From positions 3,060,067 through 3,124,066 of the forward strand of contig NZ_CP047156.1 of the NCBI RefSeq assembly GCF_009834025.1: a stretch of 64,000 bases of DNA, read 5' to 3'. This stretch comes from Epidermidibacterium keratini. Lineage in GTDB: Bacteria; Actinomycetota; Actinomycetes; Mycobacteriales; Antricoccaceae. Shown here in pieces: positions 52,942 to 61,732 of this stretch (position 1 is its first letter; the number at the start of each line of letters is the position of its first letter). The notes below the pieces were generated by a model. The model worked only from the letters and a program-made list of their open reading frames with translations, did no database searches and was not told where the DNA came from. The translations under genes and the position numbers were made by a program.

Positions 52942-53955
52942 GTGACCAGCCGCCAGCGCGTGTTTTCCGGTATCCAGCCGACCGCCGACTCGTTCCATCT
53001 CGGCAACTACTTCGGCGCGCTGAAGCACTGGGTTTCGCTGCAGGACACCCACGACTGCGTCTTTTCGGTCGTCGACCTGCACGCGATCACCGTCGAAGCG
53101 CAGCAGAATCCAAAGCAGCTACGCCGGCGTTCGCTTCTTAGCTATGCCCAGCTCATCGCGATGGGCATCGACCCGCAGAAGTCGGTGCTCGTGATGCAGT
53201 CGCACGTGCCAGAACACACGCAGCTCGCGTGGGTGCTGCAGTGCATCACCGGGTACGGCGAGGCATCGCGCATGACGCAGTTCAAGGACAAGTCGGGCAA
53301 GGAGGGGAGCGACCACACGTCGGTGGGACTGTTTACCTACCCGATGCTGATGGCCGCCGACATCCTCATCTACCGCACGCATGCCGTGCCCGTCGGTGAA
53401 GATCAGCGCCAGCATCTCGAGCTGAGCCGCAACCTCGCGCAGCGCTTCAACAGCCGCTTCAAGAAGACGTTTGTCATGCCCGAGCCGCTGATCAACCCGG
53501 CGACCGCGAAGTTCGTCGACCTGCAAAACCCGACCGGCAAGATGAGCAAGTCGGCGACCACCGAGGGCGGCATGATCAACGTGCTCGATGACCCCAAGGT
53601 GATCACCAAGCGCATCAAGTCGGCGGTGACCGACAACGAGGGCGTCGTACGGTTCGACCGCGACAACCAGCCGGGAGTTGCCAACCTGCTGTCGATCCTC
53701 GGTGCGGCGACTGGCCGTGAAGCGCGCGAGCTGGCCGGGGAGTACGACGGCAAGGGGTACGGCGTACTCAAGGCCGATGTCGCCGATGCGGTAGTCGCCG
53801 AGTTTGAGCCGGTGGCCCAGCGGACCGCCGAGCTGATGGACGACCAGGCCGAGCTGGAGCGGATCATGGCCGACGGCGCTCAGCGCGCCCGGGAGATTGC
53901 CGGCCCCATCCTGCGCCAAGCCTACGACGCCGTCGGCTTCGCACCCCTCGTCTAG
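52942..53955 (+). CDS. trpS: Tryptophanyl-tRNA synthetase
   Basis: Class I aminoacyl-tRNA synthetase of 337 residues. The HIGH-type motif is FHLGNYFGA (about residues 18-26) and the KMSKS motif GKMSKSAT (about residue 199). MLMAADILIYRTHAVPVGEDQ in part is the conserved tryptophan pocket segment. GTG at 52942 is preceded by AGAGAGG. Present as a single complete copy. Confidence 0.97.
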   Translation: MTSRQRVFSGIQPTADSFHLGNYFGALKHWVSLQDTHDCVFSVVDLHAITVEAQQNPKQLRRRSLLSYAQLIAMGIDPQKSVLVMQSHVPEHTQLAWVLQCITGYGEASRMTQFKDKSGKEGSDHTSVGLFTYPMLMAADILIYRTHAVPVGEDQRQHLELSRNLAQRFNSRFKKTFVMPEPLINPATAKFVDLQNPTGKMSKSATTEGGMINVLDDPKVITKRIKSAVTDNEGVVRFDRDNQPGVANLLSILGAATGREARELAGEYDGKGYGVLKADVADAVVAEFEPVAQRTAELMDDQAELERIMADGAQRAREIAGPILRQAYDAVGFAPLV

Positions 53956-53960
53956 GCGCG

Positions 53961-54033
53961 AACCAAATCCGCACACCACAGACGACCCCGCGTGAGATAC
54001 CGCGCGAGACCCCGCTCCTGTGCGGTTGTGGTT
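53961..54033. repeat. Imperfect palindrome of the ccgcaca...gttgtggtt type, copy 2
   Basis: AACCAAATCCGCACA (53961-53975) pairs with TGTGCGGTTGTGGTT (54019-54033) at 13 of 15 positions; inner GACCCCGCG/CGCGAGACC segments add to the fold. It sits between the convergent trpS and carboxypeptidase genes and touches the latter's stop. Related to 34182-34251. Confidence 0.65.
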
Positions 54034-55394
54034 TAGCCGCGGCGGCGCGGGCCGCGAGGCGCCGCGATCCAGATGGCAATCACGAGCAGTACGCCGAGGA
54101 TCGGCAGTAGCGGCCAGGACTCGACGCGGTCGTGCTGGGCCGCGACCGGCTGGTTGCCGGCCTGCGCGTTCGGTGACGATGAACCGTCACCCGCCGCAGC
54201 GCTCGACGCGGAGCCCGAGTCCGAGCCAGAGGCCGACGCCGCAGCGGCATTCCCGGCGATCGGCGATGCGGCTGAGGCGGTCGGAGTGGGTGTGTCCGGA
54301 GCGATGAGTACGCCGAGCCCCGCCGCATCTGGCGCCGTCGCGAAGCCCCAGCTCAGCAGCGACTGGGCCTGCAGGTACGACGGAGTCGGCTGCATCTCGG
54401 CCTGCATCAGGCTCACCACGAGCGTGCGCCCGCCCTGCTCGGCGGCCGCGACGTAGGTGTGCCGCGCGGCGTCGGTGAACCCGTTCTTGGCGCCGATCGC
54501 GCCTGGGTACTGCCCGACGAGATGGTTCTGGTTGCCGAACTGCAGGGGAGCGGGGTACTTCGGCGGCTGCGCCGACAGCGCACCCAGCGGCTGGCTGACG
54601 ATCGCCCGCAGCGCCGGGTCGGCGATGATCTGGCGCATAAACAAAGCGAGGTCGTACGGCGAGGAGCTCTGGCCCGCGACGTCGAGCCCGGACGGGTTTC
54701 CGGCGAGCGTGTCGTAGGCCTGCAGGCCCGCGGCGTACTCGTTCATCGCAGCGGCGGTCGCCTCACGCCCACCAAAGGCGTTCATCAGCATGTTGGCCGC
54801 GTCGTTGCCGGACTGCAGCATCAGCGCGGTCCACAGCTCGGAGATGGGGTACTGCCCGTTTTCGACGATCCCGACGCGGCTGCCTTCGACCGTCGCGTCC
54901 TCGAACGACGCCACGAGCACCTGCGCCGGGTCGAGCTTGGGATAGAGCGCGAGCAGCATGAGCGTCTTGAGCGTCGAGGCGGGAAGGTAGCGCCCGTGCG
55001 GGTCGCGCGCCGCGAGAACCTGCCCGGAGGTGACGTCGGCGACGACGAACCCCTTGGCGTCGATTCCGGCGGGCAGCGTGGGTACGCCGTCAGCGAGCGC
55101 GGTGTCGCGTGTGTCGAGGCCGGGCCCGCCGACGGTGCTGCCATCCGGAGCCTGCCCTTGCTGAGGGCCGGAAGGATCCGGAGCGGTGGGCGTCGGCGCG
55201 GCGTAGTCGATCGAGGGCGGCGGCTGCGATGACGACGATGACGAGGCCGAACCCGAGGCCACCGGGGGAGCCGACGTGGTGCTGACCGACCGGCCGGCGG
55301 CGCCTTGCGTGCACGCAGCGGTGGCGAGTACGACGGTGGCGATCAGCGGAAAAATCTTGTGCGCGCCACTGAAACCCCCACGACGCACACGCAT
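54033..55394 (-). CDS. D-alanyl-D-alanine carboxypeptidase, peptidase S11
   Basis: Penicillin-binding protein of about 453 residues that trims the last D-Ala of peptidoglycan stems. Active-site motifs are in order: SxxK in PASTLKTLMLLAL, SxN in LQSGNDAANMLM and KNG (in place of KTG) in GAKNGFTDAARHT. A signal peptide (HKIFPLIATVVLATAACTQG) may be lipid-modified at the Cys, though the lipobox is poor. A Ser/Gly/Ala-rich linker leads to a C-terminal membrane helix, LLPILGVLLVIAIWIAA, with a basic end. ATG at 55394 is chosen over 55403. Confidence 0.92.
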   Translation of the reverse strand: MRVRRGGFSGAHKIFPLIATVVLATAACTQGAAGRSVSTTSAPPVASGSASSSSSSQPPPSIDYAAPTPTAPDPSGPQQGQAPDGSTVGGPGLDTRDTALADGVPTLPAGIDAKGFVVADVTSGQVLAARDPHGRYLPASTLKTLMLLALYPKLDPAQVLVASFEDATVEGSRVGIVENGQYPISELWTALMLQSGNDAANMLMNAFGGREATAAAMNEYAAGLQAYDTLAGNPSGLDVAGQSSSPYDLALFMRQIIADPALRAIVSQPLGALSAQPPKYPAPLQFGNQNHLVGQYPGAIGAKNGFTDAARHTYVAAAEQGGRTLVVSLMQAEMQPTPSYLQAQSLLSWGFATAPDAAGLGVLIAPDTPTPTASAASPIAGNAAAASASGSDSGSASSAAAGDGSSSPNAQAGNQPVAAQHDRVESWPLLPILGVLLVIAIWIAAPRGPRRRG

Positions 55395-55511
55395 GAATTC
55401 CAAGATAACGCGCTGACCTCAAACCAAGATGAAGTCCCGCGCCGCGTGGCGTGATCTCGGCGACCGAGATTAGGTCGCCGGTGGTCAAGCGCCGATAACG
55501 CGCACAGCCGG

Positions 55512-55581
55512 GCGGTGACCCATCGAGAGTGCCTCGACCCCACGTATAACCGGGGTCGAGACGTCATAGGTGGGTCACCGC
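55512..55581. repeat. Nested palindrome
   Basis: The outer arms GCGGTGACCCA (55512-55522) and TGGGTCACCGC (55571-55581) enclose an inner pair, CTCGACCCC (55533-55541) and GGGGTCGAG (55552-55560). It lies in the 239-base gap between the LCP gene and the carboxypeptidase gene (both minus strand), which otherwise shows no gene. Confidence 0.8.
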
Positions 55582-55633
55582 ACCGCACAAAAGCCCGGTG
55601 TCCGTCGAAACCGCCTCAGGACAGCAGCGGCCC

Positions 55634-56749
55634 TTAGTTGATCGAGGTCTCGTCGCCCAGGGTGTCGGCGTCGGTGGAGCTGAGGTACTGCGTCATCGTG
55701 TCCTCGCGCAGCGCCTGGTAGAGCCCCTGCGCCTTAGCGTCGTCGATGTAGACGACCGACTGGTCGCCTTCCGTGCCGGTGCCAGTAGTCGGGACGGTCA
55801 TGAACGTGACGTTGCTGGACTTCACGCCGCGCAGGTCCCACGCCATGCTGCGCATGACCTCGGGGGTCATGCCGGCGTCGACGGTGACGTTTTGGGTGAT
55901 GACCGACAGCAGGTCGAGCATCATGCCGATGTTGGTGAAGGAGACGCTGTCGACGGTCTGCTTCATGATCTGGCGCAGGAAGTTTTGCTGGCGCTTGATG
56001 CGGTCGAAGTCGCCGCCGGGCAGGTCTTTGCGCTCGCGGACGTAGTCGAGGGCCTCGTCGCCGTTCATCTTCACGCTGCCCTGCCCGGGCACGTAGAGCG
56101 TGACGCCGCCGAGGGCGTCGGTGATGCCCTTGAAGCCGTCCCAGTCGACGATCATCAGGTGGTCGATGTAGACCTGGGTGAGCTGTTCGACGGTCTGAAT
56201 CGCCAGGTCAGGCCCGCCGTAGGAGAAGGCGGCGTTGATCTTCGTCGTACCCTGCCCCGGCACCGGCACCCACGAGTCGCGCGGGAACGACACGAGCTGG
56301 ATCTGCGAGCGGTCCGAGGGGATGTGCACCAGCATGATCGTGTCGCTGCGCATCGAGCCGACGTCCCACTGACCCGCGGCGATGAGCTCGGAGACGGACT
56401 TGCCGCTGGTCTTGTCGGCGCCGAGCAGCAGGATGTTGATCGGCGCGGGGCCGGTGGCATTGGGCGCGGTGTACTTCTCGACGCGCTCCTCGTCCTTCAG
56501 CGAGCTGGTGTACGTCGCCACGTCGCTCAGCTTGCCGTTGAGATAGAGCCCGAATCCGACGACCGAGCCCACGATCAGCCCGATAAGCACCAGGAAGACG
56601 GTGAACACCTTGTGGCGAGCGAAGAACCCCCGCCGCTTGGCCGGCGTACTGCCCGCGACCTCGTCGGAAACGGAGGAGTCGTCGGCAGCGGGCCCAGCGA
56701 TCTCATCGAACGACAGCGAGTCGTCATCGTCGCGGTTGTGCTTGGCCAT
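55634..56749 (-). CDS. LytR-CpsA-Psr (LCP) family cell-wall ligase
   Basis: Protein of 371 residues that probably attaches polymers such as arabinogalactan or teichoic-type glycans to peptidoglycan. After an acidic cytoplasmic start (DDDDSLSFDE) and one membrane helix (VFTVFLVLIGLIVGSVVGFG, residues 48-67) the LCP domain shows LLLGADKTSGKS, RSDTIMLVHIP, VSFPRDSWVP and the Arg-rich DYVRERKDLPGGDFDRIKRQ stretch. All conserved Asp and Arg residues of the family are there. Fits the nearby wall and polysaccharide genes. Confidence 0.95.
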   Translation of the reverse strand: MAKHNRDDDDSLSFDEIAGPAADDSSVSDEVAGSTPAKRRGFFARHKVFTVFLVLIGLIVGSVVGFGLYLNGKLSDVATYTSSLKDEERVEKYTAPNATGPAPINILLLGADKTSGKSVSELIAAGQWDVGSMRSDTIMLVHIPSDRSQIQLVSFPRDSWVPVPGQGTTKINAAFSYGGPDLAIQTVEQLTQVYIDHLMIVDWDGFKGITDALGGVTLYVPGQGSVKMNGDEALDYVRERKDLPGGDFDRIKRQQNFLRQIMKQTVDSVSFTNIGMMLDLLSVITQNVTVDAGMTPEVMRSMAWDLRGVKSSNVTFMTVPTTGTGTEGDQSVVYIDDAKAQGLYQALREDTMTQYLSSTDADTLGDETSIN

Positions 56750-56875
56750 GCGAGTCCTTCGGGGAGGGAGCGGTACGGCGCACGCCCAGGTGAGCGGTGC
56801 TTCATCACCCTAGGGGCTGGTGGGTGGTGCACAGCCCAGGAGTAGCCAGTGTCTCGCTCGCGGTGTGGGCTTTGG

Positions 56876-57376
56876 CTATAGCGGGTCGCCGACGATGGCT
56901 GTCTGGTAGGCCGCGTGCAGGCGTTCGGTCGGGCTCGGACCCGGTCGTTCGGCAGTCGTGACGCCGAGATGGTGGGCGCGCAGCTCGTCTTGGAGGTCGG
57001 CGACCATCTGCGGGCCGCCCTGCTCGAGCAGCTCCTGGCGGACGGTCAGGGCGCGGCTGGTCTTGCAATGCGTGCGACCCCAGGTGCCGAGGGCGACCAG
57101 CACCGGCAGGGTCTGGATGCCAGCCTCGGTGAGGCTGTAGCGGGCCTTATGGCCGCGTCCGGCGTCCTCGCGGGTGAGCAGGCCGGCCCCGACGAGTGAC
57201 TTGAGGCGCGAGGCGAGGATGTTGGAGGCGATGCCTTCCTCGGAGTTGGTCAGCAGCTCGCGGAAGTAGCGGCGATCGCCAAACATCACGTCGCGCAGCA
57301 CGATCAGGCTCCACGGGTCGCCGAGCATCTCCACTCCGGCGTTGATCGGGCACCCCGACCGCGGCTCGTCACGCAC
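56876..57376 (-). CDS. HxlR-family winged-helix regulator
   Basis: MarR-like regulator of 166 residues. CPINAGVEMLGDPWSLIVLRDV near the start, FRELLTNSEEGIASNILASRL (recognition helix) and the wing RYSLTEAGIQTLPVL are typical of HxlR. GTG at 57376 is chosen because GGAGG lies seven bases upstream. Cys of SGCPINAG is the conserved redox-type cysteine in many HxlR proteins. It is divergent from the reductase-like gene at 57464, which it probably controls. Confidence 0.9.
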   Translation of the reverse strand: MRDEPRSGCPINAGVEMLGDPWSLIVLRDVMFGDRRYFRELLTNSEEGIASNILASRLKSLVGAGLLTREDAGRGHKARYSLTEAGIQTLPVLVALGTWGRTHCKTSRALTVRQELLEQGGPQMVADLQDELRAHHLGVTTAERPGPSPTERLHAAYQTAIVGDPL

Positions 57377-57463
57377 GCCCAACCTCCAAGCGCTTGCCAA
57401 CTGCAACTACCAAAGCATACGCTCCGACGACTAGTTGCGTTCCGCAATCACCGGAGTTGGACG

Positions 57464-58015
57464 ATGGGGCGGCTGCACTATCTGATGAACGTCTCGCTGG
57501 ATGGCTACGTGAGCGATCCCGACGGCAACTTCGACTGGAGCGAACCCGACCGCGAGCTGCACCGGCACTTCAACGAACTGCAGCGCGGCATCGCCGTCGA
57601 CGTCTACGGGCGTCGCATGTGGGAGACGATGAGCTACTGGGCAGACCCGCCACCGGAAGCGCTCGCCGACCCGGTGACGGCCGACTTCGCCGATGCGTGG
57701 CAGGCCACCCACTCGGTCGTGGTCTCCCGAACTCTCGAGTCGGTTGACGGCGCAACCCTGTGGCGCGACCTCAGCCAGCTGGACGATCTCGTGCAGCAGA
57801 CCGACGGCGTTGTGTCGATCAGCGGACCAACGATCGCTGCGGACGCGCTGCGCGCTGGGCTCGTCGACGAGGTGACGGCGTACGCCGCACCTCACATCGC
57901 TGGGGAAGGGCTGCGGTTCTTGCCGGAGGGGTACGCCGCCAAGCTGCGGCTGCGCGAGACGAAAGAGCTGCCCGGCGAAGTGGTGCTGCTGGGCTACGAC
58001 GTGGTCACGCGCTGA
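57464..58015 (+). CDS. Dihydrofolate reductase-fold (RibD C-terminal) protein
   Basis: Protein of 183 residues with the dihydrofolate-reductase-like fold of the RibD C-terminal domain. MNVSLDGYVSDPDGNFDW (residues 8-25), YGRRMWETM, HSVVVSRTLE and ISGPTIAADALRAGLVDE are the landmarks; the last holds the NADPH loop. Members of this group are assumed to be NADPH reductases of unknown substrate. The divergent HxlR gene suggests control by a reactive or toxic compound. Confidence 0.88.
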   Translation: MGRLHYLMNVSLDGYVSDPDGNFDWSEPDRELHRHFNELQRGIAVDVYGRRMWETMSYWADPPPEALADPVTADFADAWQATHSVVVSRTLESVDGATLWRDLSQLDDLVQQTDGVVSISGPTIAADALRAGLVDEVTAYAAPHIAGEGLRFLPEGYAAKLRLRETKELPGEVVLLGYDVVTR

Positions 58016-58061
58016 TCGTCCTCGCCCACATCGTGGAGCCGGAGTTGCCTACAGTGGCCGA

Positions 58062-58622
58062 GTGAGCCTGACCGCCAACCTCAAGCCCTTCCGTGTGCTG
58101 TGCGTATGCACGGCCAACGTGTGCCGCTCGCCAGCCGCTCAGACGCTGCTGCAGCGATCCTTCGACGACGCAGGAATCGACGCGGTGGTGACGTCGGCGG
58201 GGGTGCGGGCGGCCGACGGGATCCCGATGGACGAGGCGATGACGGATGCCTTGCGCGCCGCCGGGCACGAACCAAGCGAGATCGTCAGCAGAGCGCTCAC
58301 TCCGGTGATGGTCGATGAGGCAGATCTCGTGCTGACGGCGACAGTCGAGCACCGCAGCGCTGTGTTGTCTCGATCCCCGCGAGCGCTGCGCAAGGCATTC
58401 ACGCTGAAGGAGTTTGCCGCGGCGCCGATCCACGCGCCCGTCTCCAACCCGGGCGAGGCCGTGGCGACAGCGGCCGCGGCGCGCGGGGCGGTCGAGCTTC
58501 GCGATCGCGATATCGAGGATCCTCATGGGCTCGCGTACGCCGCCTACCAGCGGACCGTTCGCGAGCTCGAGTCGGCGACCGAGGCGATCGCTCACCGACT
58601 AGCCGGCAATCACACGCCGTAG
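58062..58622 (+). CDS. Low-molecular-weight protein-tyrosine-phosphatase-like protein
   Basis: Phosphatase of 186 residues from a GTG. The P-loop is VCTANVCRSPAA (CX5R, Cys about residue 16), and DIEDPHG near residue 150 is the D-P general-acid loop. Enzymes of this type (Wzb-like) act on the tyrosine kinases that steer polysaccharide export; the exopolysaccharide locus starts 700 bases downstream. An arsenate-reductase role is less likely. No kinase is in view. Confidence 0.88.
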   Translation: MSLTANLKPFRVLCVCTANVCRSPAAQTLLQRSFDDAGIDAVVTSAGVRAADGIPMDEAMTDALRAAGHEPSEIVSRALTPVMVDEADLVLTATVEHRSAVLSRSPRALRKAFTLKEFAAAPIHAPVSNPGEAVATAAAARGAVELRDRDIEDPHGLAYAAYQRTVRELESATEAIAHRLAGNHTP

Positions 58623-58627
58623 ACGCG

Positions 58628-59233
58628 TCACTCGCCAGGATCGGGCGGCCGCTCGACCGCGACCGAAGAGGCTGCCCCGAGGGTTCCGTCGGCGGCCACT
58701 GCCGCTATCGAGATCGTCATCTGGTCGATCCCCGGATCCCACAACACCACGGCTGAGGTCACCTCGGCGTACCCGACGGTGTTCTGGCCGATGAGCACGG
58801 CGTACCGCTGCGCAGTGGCCGAGGGCGCCCAGCCGAGCGTCACCGAGCTCGCCGTGTTTGCGAGAACCTCCAGGTTGGCCACCGCTGCAGAGCCCGCAGG
58901 GCTGCTCTGCGCCGGCGTGCCCGATGTCGTCGGGGCCGGTGAGGGTGGGGTCTGCGAGGAAGCCGACGGCGGCGAAGATGGTGCGCCCGCGCCCTGCTGG
59001 TCTGGGCCGGATGGTGAGAGGAAATACCACGCCAAAGCGGCGATGAGGCCGGCCGCGAGCAGGGTGGCGGTGCGCACCTTGGAAGCTTCCACGGGCGCCG
59101 AGTCTACGGGAGCCAGCGGGTCGGCCGGCAGAGTTCGGAACCCTGAGCGAGGCGGATTGGTGGCCAAATCGCGACATACATCATGGCGCCAAAATCCTGT
59201 GAGGGCACGCGACTCTATTCGCGACGTGGCCAT
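58628..59233 (-). CDS. Hypothetical membrane-anchored protein with fibronectin-III-like domain
   Basis: Protein of 201 residues. A cytoplasmic N terminus leads to one membrane helix (TATLLAAGLIAALAWYFL, about residues 55-72), a Ser/Pro/Thr-rich linker of some 45 residues, and a C-terminal beta-rich stretch (VANLEVLANTASSVTLGWAP) that resembles a fibronectin type III domain. The start is uncertain (GTG/ATG choices within the first 30 codons). Convergent with the phosphatase gene, and divergent from wecB. Confidence 0.72.
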   Translation of the reverse strand: MATSRIESRALTGFWRHDVCRDLATNPPRSGFRTLPADPLAPVDSAPVEASKVRTATLLAAGLIAALAWYFLSPSGPDQQGAGAPSSPPSASSQTPPSPAPTTSGTPAQSSPAGSAAVANLEVLANTASSVTLGWAPSATAQRYAVLIGQNTVGYAEVTSAVVLWDPGIDQMTISIAAVAADGTLGAASSVAVERPPDPGE

Positions 59234-59331
59234 ATTGCGTTAACGTTCCACGTGCGTGCGCGTGAGATCCTCGCACAACGCGACAAGTTGATAGCCGAGT
59301 CGAGAACGTCGACTCCAAACTAGGTGAGTAG

Positions 59332-60477
59332 ATGAGCCCCCGCATTCTCACTATCTATGGCACCCGGCCCGAAGCCATCAAGCTCGCGCCGGTTATTAAG
59401 GAACTGGAGTCGGACTCGCGTTTTGAGTCCGTCGTGGCAGTAACTGCCCAACATCGCGAAATGCTTGACCAAGTCAACGAGGTGTTCGGGATCATCCCGC
59501 ACCATGATCTGAACGTGTACGGCGCAGGCCAGAGCCTCAACTCGCTCGTGTCCAAGGTGTTCCACGGACTCGACCCCGTCGTGGAGAAGGTGAACCCCGA
59601 CGCCGTACTCGTCCAAGGCGACACCTCGACGGTCGCAGCGGCATCGATCGCGGCGTTCTATCGCCAGATCCCGGTCGTGCATCTGGAGGCCGGGCTGCGC
59701 AGCGGAAACATTCAGTCGCCGTTTCCCGAAGAGGCGAACCGCAAGATCACCTCGCAGGTGACGGCCCTGCATCTTGCGCCGACCGAGAAATCGCGCGAGA
59801 ACCTGCTGGCCGAAGGAGTCGAGAGCTCGACGATCGTGGTCACCGGCAACACCGTCATCGACGCGTTGCTGGGCGCCGTCAGCCACCCGGTCGAGCTCAG
59901 TGCCGACGCGCCGCTTGCCGAGCTCACCGGTTCGGATCGGCGGATCGTCCTGGTGACGACCCATCGCCGGGAGAACTGGGACGTGATGCCGCAGATCGGC
60001 GTGGCATTGCGCATGCTGGCGGAGCGGTTTCCTGCCGTCGACTTCGTATTTCCCGTGCACCGCAACCCGATCGTGCGCTCGGCGATCCTCCCGGAGATCA
60101 GCGGCCTGACAAACGTCATCGTCACCGAGCCGCTGCCCTACGGCCAGTTCGCCGGCCTGATGAACCGCGCCCATTTCGTCCTCACCGACTCCGGTGGGAT
60201 CCAGGAGGAAGCGCCGTCGCTGGGCAAACCGGTCTTGGTGATGCGTCACAACACCGAGCGCCCGGAGGCCGTCGCCGCCGGCGCCGTTCGGCTTGTCGGA
60301 TCGCATCCGTGGGACATCGTTGAGCGCGCGAGCGAGCTGCTGACCGATGACCGCGTCTACTCGTCGATGGCCGCAAGCATCAATCCGTACGGCGATGGCC
60401 GTGCCGCGCAGCGGGTCGTCGCCGCGATCAGCGAGCTCTTCGGAGTGGGCACTCGGCTGCCTGACTTTCGTGCGTAG
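59332..60477 (+). CDS. wecB: UDP-N-acetylglucosamine 2-epimerase (non-hydrolysing)
   Basis: Converts UDP-GlcNAc to UDP-ManNAc for surface polysaccharide; 381 residues. TIYGTRPEAIKLAPVI (residues 5-20), HLEAGLRSGN with the catalytic His/Glu, TTHRRENWD and DSGGIQEEAPSLGKPVLVMR (about residues 284-303) are all conserved. The gene opens the polysaccharide locus at the right of the window. The next gene overlaps its stop. Confidence 0.96.
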   Translation: MSPRILTIYGTRPEAIKLAPVIKELESDSRFESVVAVTAQHREMLDQVNEVFGIIPHHDLNVYGAGQSLNSLVSKVFHGLDPVVEKVNPDAVLVQGDTSTVAAASIAAFYRQIPVVHLEAGLRSGNIQSPFPEEANRKITSQVTALHLAPTEKSRENLLAEGVESSTIVVTGNTVIDALLGAVSHPVELSADAPLAELTGSDRRIVLVTTHRRENWDVMPQIGVALRMLAERFPAVDFVFPVHRNPIVRSAILPEISGLTNVIVTEPLPYGQFAGLMNRAHFVLTDSGGIQEEAPSLGKPVLVMRHNTERPEAVAAGAVRLVGSHPWDIVERASELLTDDRVYSSMAASINPYGDGRAAQRVVAAISELFGVGTRLPDFRA

Positions 60478-61732
60478 CGCTCGTCGAGTACGCCGCGCTG
60501 GCGGGCGCGCTCGGCTCGGCGAGGGCTTGCGCGTGCTGGTCCTGACCCAGCACTACGCGCCCGAGGAGAATGCACCGGCCCTGCGGTGGAGCTGGCTCGC
60601 CGAAGCGTTCGGGGCACACGGGCTGCACGTCGATGTCATCACCGCCACGTGGGCTGATGAGCTGCGTGGCGTGCAGACCGATGCCCGGGTCACCGTCCAC
60701 CGAGTGCGCAGTCTGGTGCATGGAAAGCGGATCGTGCGTCGTCTGCTCAACGAGACGATCTTCGACCTCAAAGCGATGTGGGTGGCAGTGCGACTAGCCC
60801 GTCCGGACGTCGTGGTGGTCTCGGTGCCCCCGCTCGGCAGCGTGCCGCTCGCTGGCGCGCTCCGGCTGGTCCTGCGCCGGCCACTCGTACTCGAGATGCG
60901 TGATACCTGGCCAGAGCTGCTGGAGCAGTGGAAAGAATGGTCAGATGGCGGAGAGGGCCGGCGGGCCTACGGCTACGGCGAAGTTGTCGTCGGCGCCGTG
61001 CTCAGAGTGCTGCGGCGCTACTTACTACGGATCCAACGCCGCGCCGCGCTCGTCGTCACCACGACCGACGACTATGCCGCTGCGATCAGCGCTCGAGTCG
61101 ACGGGGAAGTGCTCTGCGTCCGCAATGCCTTCCCGAGCGCGGCGCGGAGCAACGGCTCGCCACGAGGCGACCGCCTGCGAGTGCTTTATCTCGGCAACGT
61201 AGGACGATCACAGCACCTCGCCACCGCCGTGCGGGCCGCGGCACGTGTCCACGAGCGCGGTGGGCTCATGGTCCTGCGGATCGTCGGCGACGGCGCGCAC
61301 TTGTCGCACGTGAAGGCGCTGGCGCGTCGCCTTGAGGCGCCAGTGGAGTTCGTAGCGAGAACGCAGCGCGCCCATGTCGCGGATCATTACGAATGGGCCG
61401 ACACGGTGCTGGTCCTGTTACGCGACTGGCCCTCGATGCGCCAGACGGTCCCCTCGAAGCTATACGAGGCGATTCAGACCGGCCGCCATGTCAGCGCGAG
61501 CCTGGCGGGGGAGGCGGCTCGCATCGTCAGTGAGAGCGCCGCCGGCGACGTCGTTCCCCCCAAAGACTCCGACGCGCTCGCCGATCTTTGGATGTCGTTG
61601 ATCGCCGAGCCGTCCCGGCTGCGCGGTTCGAGCGACCTGCAGTGGCTGCGTAAGAACGTCGATCAGGGTCGGCTGGCCACCGAATATGTCCGCGCGCTGC
61701 ATCGGGTAGTGCGGGAAGCGGCCGCCGCGTGA
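60470..61732 (+). CDS. Glycosyltransferase, GT4-like
   Basis: Sugar transferase of about 420 residues. LVLTQHYAPEENAPALRW is the N-terminal GT-B start with the YAPE motif of the WbuB group. VLYLGNVGRSQHL near residue 242 opens the second domain and VPSKLYEAIQTGRHV near residue 331 is the E-x7-E-like sugar-nucleotide contact. GTG at 60470 overlaps wecB; a TTG at 60527 nearer the conserved domain is an alternative. Its stop overlaps the next gene. The sugar cannot be predicted. Confidence 0.88.
   Translation: MRSARRVRRAGGRARLGEGLRVLVLTQHYAPEENAPALRWSWLAEAFGAHGLHVDVITATWADELRGVQTDARVTVHRVRSLVHGKRIVRRLLNETIFDLKAMWVAVRLARPDVVVVSVPPLGSVPLAGALRLVLRRPLVLEMRDTWPELLEQWKEWSDGGEGRRAYGYGEVVVGAVLRVLRRYLLRIQRRAALVVTTTDDYAAAISARVDGEVLCVRNAFPSAARSNGSPRGDRLRVLYLGNVGRSQHLATAVRAAARVHERGGLMVLRIVGDGAHLSHVKALARRLEAPVEFVARTQRAHVADHYEWADTVLVLLRDWPSMRQTVPSKLYEAIQTGRHVSASLAGEAARIVSESAAGDVVPPKDSDALADLWMSLIAEPSRLRGSSDLQWLRKNVDQGRLATEYVRALHRVVREAAAA

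Noticed and set aside
53501-54033. T-box or other riboswitch near trpS
   Set aside because: Only the 59-base palindrome lies upstream of trpS; no T-box sequence or specifier loop was found.
54821-55144. KNG instead of KTG as sign of an inactive carboxypeptidase
   Set aside because: SxxK and SxN are intact, and I recall KNG in other actinobacterial enzymes of the family, so it is probably active.
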